A stretch of DNA of 64,000 bases, from assembly GCA_032717465.1 (NCBI GenBank), contig CM064671.1, forward strand, positions 56,674,394 through 56,738,393, given 5' to 3'. The notes beneath the pieces were generated by a model. It was not told the DNA's origin and made no database searches. It saw only the letters and a list, made by a program, of their open reading frames with translations. Origin of the DNA: Coenobita brevimanus. Taxonomy: Eukaryota; Arthropoda; Malacostraca; Decapoda; Coenobitidae. Below are positions 47,015 through 61,297 of the stretch, piece after piece. Position numbers and translations under genes: made by a program. The stretch's first letter is position 1, and the number at the start of each line of letters is the position of its first letter.

Positions 47015-48365
47015 GCTATGTGAAATCAAGACGTGCTATAGAGATGGATGTTGAAGTAACCTAATGTGATGCAAGTCAAATGTAAAAGAAAAAAATGCAT
47101 GGGGTACGGGGATAAGATGGTTGAGTTCAAATGAGGCTAGGTACTGGGGCTGGGCGTGATGAGAATTGTTTTTGAAGAGCGGTAAGCTTCATGGTCCAAT
47201 GGATAAGATGTGCTGATTCATGCCTTTTAGAACCGGGTGGTGTGGACATAGAAATATGGGTGGGAGTGGCTGGGATAGTATTAGGTGTCGGGCTATGATG
47301 AATATGTCTCTGAGTTTGGGCACTTGTTCACTTTAAATACAAAGCCTTGGCTACGAGGTTCGGACGAGTTTTCTCTATTATCATACAAATCAATCTTTTA
47401 TCCTTACTACTATTGGCCATCAACCAAACTAATATGTATTACAGAGCTTGATTAGTTTAGGTTATACAAAGAGTGGTAACCAAGGCAGCCAATTTCATAG
47501 TATTCATCATAACACAAAGAGCAAGTCCAGCAGAGAACAGTGAATAACATGAGCAGGGAATGTTGAGAGAACAATATGCTATGAAGATGGGCTTTTATCG
47601 TGGCCAGTATAATGCACCATAAATTTAAAAAAAAGAAAAAAAAAAAGAAAAAGCAACAACTGAATGGGGTGAACACAATGGACTGCATTATGTGGGTAGA
47701 TGGAACTTAAATAAGTGGGTGTGGTGGGGCACAACATGGTGAGTAGAATCTTTGGAGGTGGGTATTTTAGGAAGTTTTGTTTGTTGATGATAACTTATCG
47801 TCAAGTGAAAAGGAATCAGAACTGCATGGCACAGTGAAGCTGGGTAGTTAGGATTGCAGAAAAAAAATACAGAAATCAAGGAATATTGTGTCACTGAAGT
47901 GGATGACAAAATGTTCAGTACTCAGATGGTTGGGCCATATAGATGGGATTGGAGTGACTGAGAATGTAGGTGAGTGATATCGAAGGGGACAGGGAGAACG
48001 AATTAGAAGAGATTCAGAGCACAGATATGAGAGTGGGATGAGTTAGAGAGGGCAGCCAATAATAGAAGACAGGATGAAATGAAGATTTCTCTGTGCCCCC
48101 CCCCCAAAAAAAAAAAAAAAGGAAAAAAAAAACTGTCTAACAATGGATACATATAGGCAACACTGCAAGCTGAAAAGGATAAAGAGTTTGATTTACAAGC
48201 ACTGGTAGAAATGGATGGGTTGGATGTTCAGACGAAGCACGACAAGATTGAGATGATTTTGTTCACGATTCAAAATTATCTTTCATAATGAAAGCAACTT
48301 TTGAAACCAGAGCAGATGCTCCATAAATCTTAAGTCAGTATTTCGTTTAAATTTCACAATAGTAC
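47015..48365. other. IR intron; LINE-tail-like stretch at about 47690-48080, otherwise nothing recognised
   Basis: The plus strand at 47920-48075 reads RWLGHIDGIG and resembles the C-terminal WxGH box of non-LTR elements, with no other domain. A C/A run is at 48102-48131. Confidence 0.35.
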
Positions 48366-48379
48366 CTAAAGGATTAGCA

Positions 48380-50365
<1,986 letters not shown>

Positions 50366-50369
50366 GAAA

Positions 50370-51590
50370 TTGATGGTAAAGGAGAAAAGTGTGATGAGGC
50401 GGAAAAATTATTGAATACAAATAACACTCACTACGAGTTTCTGCACTTTATGAATGAACGTGATATGGTTGAAGAAGTGAAGAATATGGCAGAAATGGAA
50501 GCTGGAAATTGCAGAATAAAGGAGTTGAGGTGGGAGAAAACTTTTGCAGAGCCAGTGCTGTAAATATGTTAAGAGAAAAAAAAATGGAAATAAGCAGGTG
50601 GCTGAGGACAATGGGTAGGTTAAAAGTGCAGGTGTAATGGAGGAGAGATAAAAAATACAATAAGGATGAAGCAGCATATATAAAAGTGACTATAATATAT
50701 GTGAAAAATACCACTGAAAGAAATAAAGAAAATCATAACTAGGGGAAAGTGGGAGTGAAAGGAGATGAGTACAAGATTGTTTTCACTGGTGGAGAAGGCA
50801 GTTTTATAAGAATGAACAAAATGGAAACTGACAATAAAAGCTAAGTGGAATAATAATATACTAAGCAAGGAACAAAATACTTAGCGTACTGCACTGAAGA
50901 AAAGTGTGGGAAAGGAAAAAAAAAATAGAGAGATATGGGAGTGGCTAAAAAAAAGAAAAAAAAAGGAGCAAACAAAAGAAGAACTAAGAGGGATTAATTA
51001 GAACAAGAAGTAAGAAATATAAAGAACCAGTGATCAACAGACAACAGAAATGGGCAAAGAAACATTAAACTTTCAGTATAGCTAAGGAAACAGACGTTGA
51101 GTGGTGAAATGAAGAAACTTGAAATTCCAGCAAGGGATGTTTGGTACTGTGGGTCTTGTGGTAGGCAGTTTATGAAACTGAATATACAAGAGCAGTAACG
51201 AATGTGTTAGGAGAGGAGTGGGTGGCATTGCTTAGGGTAATGGTGGTCCGTGAGGCATGGACGGGGAAGTACATGCTGTTAAGGAAAGTTTTGCAAGTTA
51301 GCCAGTAAGATACAAGTTGCAGATTGGGTAGCAAAAAATCTGGAGGGATTGTGTAACTCAAAGACGTACAAGGTTGTGGGATACAGGATGGATGGGGATA
51401 AATGAAGAAAGCCGTATGGGGCAGGCTGCGATATTGGATAAACAGAGAATAAGTATCCTATGGAAATAAACAGTATAAGCTTGTTACTGCGGATCTGACA
51501 GAGGATTAACATCAAAGTCTGGTTCAAAGGGGCAAGGAGAACGAGGGCATTGAAAATAAATGGGATAGATGATCAGGAGGGTTCAGGAGG
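50370..51590. other. IR intron, purine-rich on the plus strand, no gene recognised
   Basis: A/G-rich sequence with many short open frames on both strands. It may be an old LINE ORF1 or other element, but no motif was recognised. Confidence 0.35.
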
Positions 51591-51759
51591 CTAAGATGGT
51601 TGGTAACGGTGTAGCACGGAGGGTGCAATGCAAGCAGTGAAGAAGAGAACCCAGAGTTTGCTAATGAGAATTGTTGCCAAGAAGACCAACAAGAAAGTAT
51701 GCATATGCCATTCTGGTATACCCAGGATCACACAATCGATATACATAATTCCAGTATAC

Positions 51760-51932
51760 CTGTCCTGAAGTACTGACGGAAGGGTCAGGGGAAGGTTTCT
51801 CCAGAAGGGCACCCCAGCCATACAGGAGGGCAGAGGATAACTGAATGCTGTGCCCACTCACACACATCTGTAGCAAGTACAGTGAGACGCACCACACCAC
51901 TGTGCTTACAAGCACACCCAACCACACCTCAC
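51760..51932 (-). CDS. IR gene exon: M1 and pore loop
   Basis: A (CT)n-CAG acceptor and the donor GGACAG|GTATAC bound 173 bases. The first two bases (GT) complete a Gly codon with the single G ending the exon at 60371. Then 57 codons read EVWLGVLVSTVVWCVSLYLL (M1) and LSSALLYGWGALLEKPSPDP (pore loop), ending SVSTSGQ in phase 0. VWL at the start of M1 and the -LLYGWGALL- pore are typical IR features. The polypyrimidine tract of the acceptor is itself an AG microsatellite, so splice strength may vary with repeat length. The intron on the 5' side is about 8.4 kb. Confidence 0.88.
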
Positions 51933-51939
51933 CTGAGAG

Positions 51940-51989
51940 AGAGAGAGACTTGTCATGGTTGTATATGCACCTTGGCCATGACGATGGTC

Positions 51990-52061
<72 letters not shown>
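51940..52061. repeat. (AG)n microsatellites next to the IR M1 exon
   Basis: A short AG run (51935-51948), used as the acceptor polypyrimidine tract on the minus strand, and a longer one of about 70 bases (51992-52061). Confidence 0.9.
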
Positions 52062-52062
<1 letters not shown>

Positions 52063-52257
52063 GTCCGAAGAGACATCTCGACTATTACGAAAGTCGTGGC
52101 CAAGGAACTGAATTTAAGTTAAAAGATATGCACTGAGAGACAGGTTATCAGAGAATATGCTTATTATTACATGTACCAAGAAATTACAAGCATCTAGGTA
52201 CAAATGCCTATGTGACAAAATTTCCGCACATCCAGATTATTGCAGACTATACTATGC

Positions 52258-53035
52258 TTACAGACTATGTACTAATACCAAGGATTTTTCATGCCGTCAT
52301 ATAGTGTACACTAGCAATTGACTAGGTGCTAATAGAAAACGTTTTTCGTGCTGTCAAACAGTGTACACTAGCAACTGATTGAGTACTAATACAAAGGATT
52401 TTTCATGCTGTCATACATTGTACACTAGCTACTGAATGCTAATACAAAGGGCTTTTCATGCTGTCATACAGTGTACACTTACAACTGAGTGAGTATTAAT
52501 ACAAAGGGTTTTTCAATCTGTCATACAGTGTACACTAGCAACTGACTGAATACTAATACACAGGGTTTGTCATGATGCCATACAGTGTATACTAGCAATT
52601 GGCTGAGAACTAATGCAATGGCTTTTTCATGCTGTCATACAGTATACAATAGCAACTGAGTCCTAATACAAAGGGTTTTTCATGCTCTCATACAATGTAC
52701 ACTAACAAATGAGTACTAATACAAAGAGTTTTTCCTGCTGTCATACAGTGTACACTAAAATTGACTGGCTTATAAAAAAGGGTTTTTTGTGCTGTCAATC
52801 AGTGTACACCAGATTTTGATGAGTACTAATACAGTACAAAGGGTTTTTCATGCTGTCATACACTGTACACTAACAACTGAGTACTAATACAAGGGTTTTT
52901 TCCTGCTGCCTTACAGTGTACAGACTGAGTACTTATACAAAAAGTTTATTATGCTGTCATACACTGTACAATAAATTTTGACTGAGTACTAATACAAAGG
53001 GTTTTTCAAGCTGTCATACAGTGTACGCAAGCAAC
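52258..53035. repeat. Minisatellite, 14 copies of a roughly 56-bp unit
   Basis: Each unit holds GAGTACTAATACAAAGGGTT, then TTTCATGCTGTCATACAGTG and TACACTAGCAACTGA with substitutions and small gaps. Counting the GTCATACAGTGTAC word and its variants gives 14 copies. The TGTACA at the centre is palindromic. No coding frame runs through. Confidence 0.85.
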
Positions 53036-53224
53036 ATTATTTAAATATGTACAGGAGCCTAACCAAGTCACCACAAAAGTATCAGGAATAATAGACTGTG
53101 TCCACCATTGCAGGGTTGTTCATAGCTTTCATTTTTTATTCATTAAACATGTCACTAGCTATCACAGTTACTTTGTGAAGAAAATCACCATCAGTATGTA
53201 CAACCGTAACTCCTATTTTGTCAT

Positions 53225-53254
53225 TACTCTCTCTCTCTCTCTCTCTCTCTCTCT
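53225..53254. repeat. (CT)n microsatellite
   Basis: About 14 CT units. Confidence 0.9.
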
Positions 53255-53358
53255 AGTTGAAAGAGGATGTAGAATACTGGTAAAGTTTTAAATAATAAAG
53301 TATAGCTATCCTATCTAGGTGTTTGTCCTTTTCTAGGTTCTTAATTTTATTCTTCAGT

Positions 53359-55669
53359 TCATTTATTTTCTTTTGCAACGTTTTCTTCTACCTTTTCTGA
53401 AACTTTCTTTCTGAAAGCTTTAGACTTGGACAGAAGAGCTATGTCCTGTTTTTGTTCCGACTTCTGTGTGAGACCATCCACCTTCTTAGTGATGGTGTCG
53501 ATGGGCTTCTCAATGAGCTGCTTCATTTTCTGTACTTCGTTTAAATCATCCTGCAATCTCTTTCTTTTCTTTGTTTTTTTCATTTTCACCATTTGTCTTC
53601 CTCTGATCATCTAAATGTTGAAAGTACCTCTTTCTAGTCCCTGCTGGGACTCTGTCATAAACAATTCATAACAAACACCCTCTTCTGCATGTTCACAAAA
53701 AGCAGGCCTTCGTTTATGGAGTACCCTCTCTCTACTGATGCCTGGCCGTAAGAATGAGTCTGCAGTAGCTTAAAGACGTCCCACAGCTTAGTAAGTTTTA
53801 AGTTCTTCATATACTGGCTGAAGAAGGTATTCAATCCCTCTTTCCTATCAGCAGTGAACCTACTGAATTCAGCAGCATGTTCCTGTTTCATTTCAGCTGA
53901 GAGTGTTTTGTATTGAGCAAGCAGGTAGTCACAGTCCTCAGTTGACCGCCACGTGTCATGCAAGAGGACCTGGAAGATCTTCTCAGACTTTGCTGCAGAA
54001 TAAGTAGACATGCTGACCAAATTCTGAGGGTTCAGTGATGACAGGTGTCGTGCTAGTTGGTACTTCAGGGAACTTCTTTCATGGAGCTTAGCCATTAAGG
54101 CTGCCAACAGTGATATGCATTCTGTTTTGAAGACTTGAAGTTTACATTCTTCACCAACCTTCTACTCCATTGCTTCCTTTAGGGGTCCTCCGGGCTGCAA
54201 AACCTACTTCTACATGTTGGAGATGAACATGATATTTCTTGTCTTGAGGATCTATGCTTGCCAGTTTCTGGTATGTGCCAGCTTTCTCAAAGAGTTCCCT
54301 ATTCATGAATCGGTTCATCAGGCCTACTATCAGATCTTTTAAATGGGAACCCAGGAATTAGGAGCATCTGTTTAGAATTTGGTCAGGAAAGGCTGGAGTT
54401 GTTTGGCAACTGAGATGAAGAACTCCAACTTGGCTTTGTGAGTGGATCATCACACGCTGTCTTGACTGTTGAAAAACAGGCTGCACTGGGTGCTTTTGTT
54501 TTAGGGTCCTTCATTACAAAGGACACGAACATCTGCACACTGGGCCATCTCTGGAGGGCATGCTCAGCAACCTTCACGTCTTCAACCCATTTGTGAGGAC
54601 AAAAATGGAGCTGGAAGTGTGCTGCCTGTAACTTGGAAATAGTCATCTCTCCTTGCAGGAGTGTCATGGAAGAGTTTCCAGAGTGATCTTAGAGTCCTCA
54701 GCTTCCATCCAGTTTCGTTCATACTCTTCTGCAGGCTGCCATGACCACCATGTAGGCCACAATTTCCAATGTTCAACAGCTGAGGCTATTCCTCTGCCTT
54801 TCGTTCTTTCTCCAGATCCTGGCAAAACTTCCAGTTCACATTTGGTTAATCCAAGGAGGCTTGGAGTAAGCGTTTATGATCTAACTTAGCTCTACCATCC
54901 TTGAAGTGCTTTAAGAGATCTTGAAGTATCGTGACTGAGGAACTCTGATCAAAAATACCTAACTGCTACTTGGTCACAGTCACTGCCCCAGTATCGGACA
55001 ATCAAGTCCATATGCTCATTTGGGGATACCGTGTTCATGCACTCATCGAAAAACAGAATACCCTTCTGCGCTTCTGAGCTTGTCCAAAAGTATGACTGAA
55101 ATATGGGAGAAGGCCAAAGCAGACCAAGTAAGCAATTTTGGTGGCTCCACACGTGAATACCTTTGCAATCTGGCTGTCAGGGAACATGCTTGTGAACAAT
55201 TTGCCCGCATCCTGGCAAGAATTGATTGAATAATAGTGTCTCACCACCTTAATGGCCCAGAAGACCTCAGCTCTAAGAGTGTCATCAGTCACCTCAGATA
55301 GTGTCCAGAGACCTGGGAGCTGGATTTGCACCTACTGTTGACACAGGAACTGTCAGCTTGTAAAGAGTTTGTGTCAGGGTCCATGGATTGGGATGTTTTC
55401 CACTAAGCCTGAAGAACTGTGTGAAAGATGAAGAAGATTTCTGTTTTGGCATATCCAGAGAAAGTGACTGATGCAGTTTCCCTAAACACCCAAATTAGCA
55501 ATATCAAATGTTTTATGACATAGTCTGCATTGGGCCTTATGCTGACTTTCTCCTCGTCTAGCCAGGGGTTATACCCTGGCTCATCTATCCACTGTGTATT
55601 AAAGTAACACTTCCTGAACGTCATAGTCAATGGTCTGCTGTCACACTGGAAAATGAAGGAAGGACACAT
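53359..55669 (-). pseudogene. hAT-superfamily-like transposase gene, lightly decayed
   Basis: Minus-strand frames in the right order cover nearly a full protein. The start MTFRKCYFNTQWIDEP (55669) is the N-terminal phrase of a widespread hAT-like family. SCQDAGKLFTSMFPDSQIAK (about 55200), FFDECMNTVSPNEHMDLIVR (about 55060), a GNCGLHGGHGSL patch (about 54765), a CPHKWVEDVKVAEHALQRWP patch (about 54570), the 150-codon frame at 54107-53655 with HSYGQASVERGYSIN (a hAT-type C-terminal signature), and a basic coiled coil (53610-53359) follow. The zinc-finger region near the N-terminus seems eroded. I see roughly half a dozen frame changes. It lies in the sense of the IR gene within its 8.4-kb intron. 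A live product would bind DNA in the nucleus. Confidence 0.65.
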
Positions 55670-55679
55670 TTGAATTAGT

Positions 55680-56200
55680 TACATCTGCCAGTACCCTGAT
55701 TATTTGTGAGCATGACTCTAATCAAGGAGGTACCAACAACCCAGTTATTAGTGAACATGATAATATGTACTAAACAAGCAACTATCAGGACCACAGTGAG
55801 TATTAGTGAACATGCCCAACACTCAGTTATAATATATATGCAAATAAGAGCAGTGTAGTGTACGCTTGTGATGATGACGATGATCATGATGATGATTATG
55901 ATGATGGTATTATTTATTTCTAATTAGGTTATCCCAACAGTAGAACATATACAAAATAACATTGTGATGACTGCAATCCTATCACCAAAGTACAGTTGTC
56001 TGGACTAAGTTTCCAGCAAAAAGCCACAATGCCCATCATGCATTACTCAACTACAAAAGCTTCATTAGACTTATTAGAGAAAAAAAAAAATGGTAAAAAG
56101 CAAGCAGTAAAGAATGAATAAGATGTCGTCACTTATTACTATTACCCCCATCCTTTTTTTATTAACAAACACTATACAATATTTACACACTCATACTAGG
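55680..56200. other. IR intron sequence, no gene recognised
   Basis: Contains a GATGAT-type run at 55868-55905. No coding frame recognised. Confidence 0.45.
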
Positions 56201-56204
56201 TATA

Positions 56205-59012
56205 TGGATGTCAGGACTGATGATGCTGGTCTAGAGTGCAAGCTGTTTGCAGAATCGTTTAATCTCACGCAGCTGGTAAAGCAGCCAACCAGAATACCAG
56301 ATAATCCTGACCATAATGCCCATCTTTTGGATCTGTTCCTGACAAATAATCCAGATCAGTATAGGATAGAGGTATTGTCTCCACATGGATCCTCTGACCA
56401 CAATCTCATCAAAGCCTCATTAGTTAGCCCCCCAAAACCTCCCTATTCTGAACCTGTCAGGGTGACCCAATGGCACTTTGGTAGGACAAACTGGGATGAA
56501 TTTAGAAATTATCTTGCTGACATTCCATGGCAGTCTTTCTTCTCTAGAGATGTCAATTCTACCCAGACCGACCTTTGCGATTTAATACTAGCTGGTATGG
56601 ATTTATTCATCCCAAGTCAATAATTCACTAAATGATCGACCTCTCCAATATGGTTTGATAGCAACTGTGCAAGAGCAACAGCCCTAAAGTCATCAGCATA
56701 TAACTATTACTTAAAATCAAAAACATCTGAATCAATCTCTCAATTTAAAATTGCTAGAAACCATGCAAAAGCTGTAATAAATCTTGTTTTTTTTTTATGT
56801 GTGTGTCCGACTTTGGGCATATGTTTCACAGCTTGCTCTCAAGGCCCAGTAGTCCTCCTACATACCATACACCTCTACATGTCACCACTTCGGCGCTAAC
56901 ATCCACCGTCCATACTGAATACATGCTAGGGCTGTCTCATACAGGACTGGTCTATTGGCATTAGCGGGGGTATTTTTACGACATGTCGGCGGGTCTTCTG
57001 GTAGATCAGTAAAGTATGCTTTAATGAAATTCAAATCCTTAAAATGTTCCCTGCCCCAGCGGAGATTTGAACCTGGGTCCGAAAGGACTGCAAGCCACCT
57101 CTCTACCGATTGAGCCACCGTCTAAATCAAACTTTCTTCAAAACCAAGCATCAAAACTACTTAACAACCCTAATGAAAATAGAATAATCTGGTCAACTCT
57201 CAATTCTTTCAATAATAACTTTAACAAGTCATCATCCATTCCCCCACTAAAATCTCCAGATGGCAACATTACAAATGACCCGCATGGGAAAGCAGATACT
57301 TTTGCCAGTACATTTGCCAGAAATTCTACCTTAGAGGAAGCCAGCCAGAACGTCTCAGCACTAGAACTTGACTCTCCCGAAATTGTTCCACTTAAAATAC
57401 AGACAACGTATATGAAATCCATCCTATACAATTTACCTGCCAACAAAGCTCCAGGCCCAGATGGAATCCACCAATTGTTTTGAAAAAGTGTTCCCCCAAA
57501 CTTGCCTCTGTTCTTGCTAAATTATTCAGACTATGCATACGTACTTCTTCATTCCCTAATTCATGGAAAGAAGCCAACATCCACCCAGTTTCATAGAAAG
57601 GAAGTTCCTCTGACCCCTCTGATTACAAACCAATAGCTGTCACATCTTCTCTTGGTAAGGTTTTTAAAACTGTAATTAATAAGCATATTGTTAAACATCT
57701 TGAATCCAACAACTTAATTAGTGACAGACAATATGGTTTTCGCCAAGAAAGATCCACCATTGACATACTCAATCTCCTGACTCATACCATCCATCAATCA
57801 GTTGACCTACATGGAGAAACTCATGCAGTAGCCCTGGATATTTCTAAAGCTTTCGACAAAGTGTGGCACCGTTCCCTATTGTCCAAACTCCCTTGCTATA
57901 GACTGAACTCTTTTGTTCCTTTGATTTCCTCATATCCCAGCAACAGAAAAATAATACTAAAAGTAGATGATGTATAATCAATTTTCCACTCAACGCCGGC
58001 ATGCGGCAGGGATCAGTTCTGGCACCAACACTGTTCCTCGTTCATATTAATGATCTCTTATCTGTCACTCACAGTCTCATCCATTCATATGCAGATGACT
58101 CAACGCTTTACAGTTCATTCACACTCAGACATCCATTTATAAAGTCTGATATCTGTTACTTTCAACTCAATACAGCCATCTCTTTAAATAAAGACTTATC
58201 CATGATCAATGAATGGGGACAAAATAACCTTGTCTAATTTAATGCTAGTAAAACTAAATATATACAATTTACTAATAGACAGGGATTGCCAGAATCATAT
58301 ATGACCTTCAGTGCTACAAATATTCCCATTTCCTAAAGTATTGAAATTCTCGGCGTCACGCTTAACAGTGCCCTCAGCTGGACCTCTCATGTCAGATCAC
58401 TTGCTAAAACCGCCTCAAAGAAACTTGATTTATTGTACAGAGTCTGTAACTTCTTCACTGACGAGCAGTTAGCTATAATTTATAAGAGTCATGTGCACTT
58501 TCAGCTTGAATACTGCTCAACCTTGTGGAATGGATGTGGAGAGGTTGCATTAAAACAACTAGACAAAATTCAGAACGAAGCTGTCATAATTAATAACCCT
58601 GCTATTACTAATAAACTACCTCCCCTAGAAGTAAAAAGGAATGTTGCCTCCCTTGCTTTATTTTGCAGATATTTTTATGGCAAATGTTCAGACGAAGTTG
58701 CATCCATTGTGCCACCTCTCCATGCCTTCCATCGTGCTACACGGGCATCTGGCAGCGCTCATGACAGGAATGTCACTCAGCCACACTGCAGAACTTCTGC
58801 CTATCAGAATTCTTTCATTCCCCGAACTGCATCTCTCTGGAACTCGCTTCCCCAGAGTTGTTTCCCTCCAAACTTCAACCTACTGCTGTTCAAGTCTAAC
58901 TGTTACAGATATTTTATCAACAGAGGACACCAGTAATCTAGTGCATGGATTTATTTATTCATTTGTTTTTCCTTCCTCTGTTCTGTTATTAAAATAAAGA
59001 AATAAATAAATA
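56205..59012 (+). mobile_element. Jockey/CR1-type LINE, 5'-truncated, split by a SINE (copy 2)
   Basis: Starts inside the endonuclease domain (LTQLVKQPTRIPDNPDH, LLDLFLTNNP, GSSDHNLI, the last being the SDH box). It is then interrupted at 56785-57122 by a SINE and resumes with KAPGPDGI, LDISKAFDKVWHRS, QGSVLAPTLFLVHINDLLS, SYADDSTLYS (YADD box) and a C-terminal domain (58433-58936, RNVASLALFCRYFYGKCS). Frameshifts occur near 57475 and 57975 and a stop near 58235. It ends with an AAATAAATAAAT tail. It is closely related to copy 1 at 3925 and somewhat better preserved. It is antisense to the IR gene within its first large intron. Confidence 0.85.
56785..57122 (-). mobile_element. tRNA-derived SINE (copy 2), inserted in the LINE
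   Basis: On the minus strand it begins with the tRNA-like head (complement of CGATTGAGCCACCG at 57107-57120) and ends with an A tail (T run 56787-56796). It matches copy 1 at 29365 along its length. The flanking LINE sequence, compared with copy 1 of the LINE (4080-4110), shows that it entered the word AATCTATCTAAATC. No long target duplication is obvious. Confidence 0.8.
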
Positions 59013-59014
59013 AT

Positions 59015-60365
59015 CCAAGTAAAACCCAACCTGTTTGAAAGGCTCTGCAAGAAGCATCATTTTTATGTATAAATTACCTCGGCATGACAAATTTTAACGC
59101 TGATATGATTTTTTTTAAATATAATAAATTCGCCTGACTTTTCTGTGCACATGTCTGAAAGAGTTCGTGTAATTCGGGTCTGTGTCTGTACATATGCCTA
59201 TGAGCCCACCAGCTGACAAGAGTGCGAGAGTGCATGCGTGCGTACGTATGTGCTTGTAAGTAGCCTACTCATAAATTCATGCTTTGTAATTTATATGTGT
59301 GCCTACTTGAAATCATTCGTGTGTAACCATATTTCACCTTATTCATATAAGCTACCACGATATGAATTTTGTTCACGATAAAATCCCATTGCATGGCTGC
59401 ACATCTGCACTGATAAAGCTTACCTAAGCTAAGTCTAACAGTACTAAAAATATGAAAGTGGAGCGACTCACATACTGCACTTTGAAAACACATGAATCAG
59501 TTGACAGGCAGCCTTACTGTACAGAAAATGAAAGAGGTGAATTTGAATGTTAGACTGAAACAGAATACTACAATGCAAACTATTAACAACCTATATTAAT
59601 TATTATACTAATACATCAGTGAAAAACAAAATTATGTAGCTACACATCTTACATAATTTTGAAACTGATGGAACATGTTCATGGACTCCCAGACATTTGC
59701 AGTATTTTACAGGTAGCTTTGAATTAAAAATTTCCAGAACATTAAAAAATCTAACACTTTTCAATGAGTTTTCCAGGACTTTCCAGGATAGGATCATTTT
59801 TCTAGCATTTCAAGGACTCTCCAGGACGTGATGGAACCCTGTCCTGGATCGTCACTGTTTTCCTTCCCACATCCTATTTTGTTCATTACTTTTTATATTT
59901 GTTGACATACTGTACAGAATGTGTTGGCCTGTTCCGTTGGCACTAGCTGTTGACGTTTTGCTATTTCTGTTGCAATTCGAAGTGCAATAATTTGAGATGA
60001 AGAGAATCGAAAGATTCTCTCACGTCCAGTATCAATAAACTAACTGGGTGATATATAACTCAGAAATAAAGCTGTGTTGCTTTGGACGGTGCTTCTGTGT
60101 ATCTTTCGTCCTTAACTTAAACAGATTAAAAGAGCCGCTGCTGGTGTTCAGTAGCAGGCTTGTACTTGCCGAATAAAGTTGGCTTAAGACTTGCCCGTAA
60201 AGGAGGGAGTGTTATATTTACCACTATGTGAAAAAATAGGCAAATTAAATGCAAATAAATGGAAGGTTATGACGCCTGCAGAATGTGAGGCAGGTAAGAA
60301 AATCAACTCACTAAGTTATTTTCCTATCGCGAACTGAATACAAGAATGTCAAAACATACAAACGT
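59015..60365. other. IR intron sequence, no gene recognised
   Basis: A repeat-like phrase with TTTTCCAGGACTTTCCAGGA and CAAGGACTCTCCAGGACGTG (59768-59828) recalls ends of dispersed elements. Otherwise unique AT-rich DNA. Confidence 0.4.
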
Positions 60366-60370
60366 CTTAC

Positions 60371-60612
60371 CTTTAAATGGCCTGATGAGGGCAAAGTGTT
60401 GTGGAAGTAGTGTGGGCTTTAATGAAACCACCGTTATTTTGTCAGGTGGATATATCCGAATGAAATCAGCCACCTTCATACGACCTGTCGTGAGACCATG
60501 GAACGTACTGAAATCTGCCTCCTGCCTCTGTATCTGACCAAAAACTCCTTTGAAATTGCCGTCTTTGTCCACGAGTCTTGATATTTTCCCTGGTTCTTCA
60601 TAGACATTGTAC
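60371..60612 (-). CDS. IR gene exon: S1 ligand lobe
   Basis: Acceptor TATTTCCATAG and donor TTTAAAG|GTAAGACG bound 242 bases: one base closing a split codon, 80 codons and one base (G) opening the next. The reading has YNVYEEPGKISRLVDKDGNF, KGVFGQIQRQEADFS, a VADFIRIYPPDK stretch and QHFALIRPFK. G-(M/F)-G-L--(R/Q)-EAD is the classic S1 signature of IRs, and LIRPF leads directly into M1 in the next exon (FALIRPFKGEVWLG after splicing). Phase 1 matches exactly. S1 and S2 together clamp the odorant or tastant. The glutamate-binding Arg of true receptors is not evident, as in most IRs. Confidence 0.88.
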
Positions 60613-60634
60613 CTATGGAAATATTTGCAATTAG

Positions 60635-60636
<2 letters not shown>

Positions 60637-60686
<50 letters not shown>
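60637..60686. repeat. (AC)n microsatellite upstream of the IR S1 exon
   Basis: About 25 AC units, 24 bases before the acceptor AG on the plus-strand scale. Read on the minus strand it is a (GT)n tract in the acceptor region. Confidence 0.9.
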
Positions 60687-60690
<4 letters not shown>

Positions 60691-60949
60691 TCCTGTGGAA
60701 TGTGATCGTTCATCTACGGTGTGTTTAATAAATCTGACATATAATGTAGTTTTCCTGAATCAGCTTGAACAGAGGCGAATCTTAGTGAAGCAAAGTAAAG
60801 AGGCTGAAAAACGACTAAAAGTGATGTAAAAATGTGGCTTGAGATCATATTTGATAAAAGAAGGTTAATGTATCGAAGCAGTGTTAGTAATAAACTCTTC
60901 TGGTGGTTCCAAGTATGAAGTAAAATATGTCGTTGCACTGAAAAATTTT

Positions 60950-61051
60950 AACTTTTCAACTGCCAACGTAGTCTTTCTATCCAAATACTAACACGAACAA
61001 CACCAACAACAAGAAAATAATAGTAGTAGTAGTAGTAGCAGTAGTAGTAAA

Positions 61052-61097
<46 letters not shown>

Positions 61098-61140
61098 TGA
61101 TAATAATAATAATAATATGAAGAACAAGAAGAAGCATAAG
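60950..61140. repeat. (AGT)n/(AAT)n trinucleotide block
   Basis: AGT units (61021-61049) run into about 16 AAT units and a second short AAT block (61100-61118). Minus-strand frames across it (Tyr or Ile runs) are repeat translations. Confidence 0.9.
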
Positions 61141-61297
61141 CAGTGCAAAGGCACAGCAAACCCGTCCCTGGAAGTCACTTTAGTCCTGCTCTATAAACAC
61201 AACAGGATATTGAGTCAACGCTGTCACATCACATATGGAGTAAATCAGGTGAAAATGGACGATTTTGTGCCCATTTGAAATTTTAGGTCTTACCCAC

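Noticed and set aside
52258..53035. CRISPR-like regular repeat array
   Set aside because: The units are contiguous and degenerate with no unique spacers, and the context is eukaryotic. It is a minisatellite.
57000..57118. Minus frame starting MAQSVERWLAVLSDPGSN
   Set aside because: It lies within the SINE and reads through its tRNA-like head.
60948..61178. Minus frame with hydrophobic start and Tyr run, resembling a membrane protein
   Set aside because: The hydrophobic and Tyr stretches are encoded by the AAT/AGT trinucleotide block.
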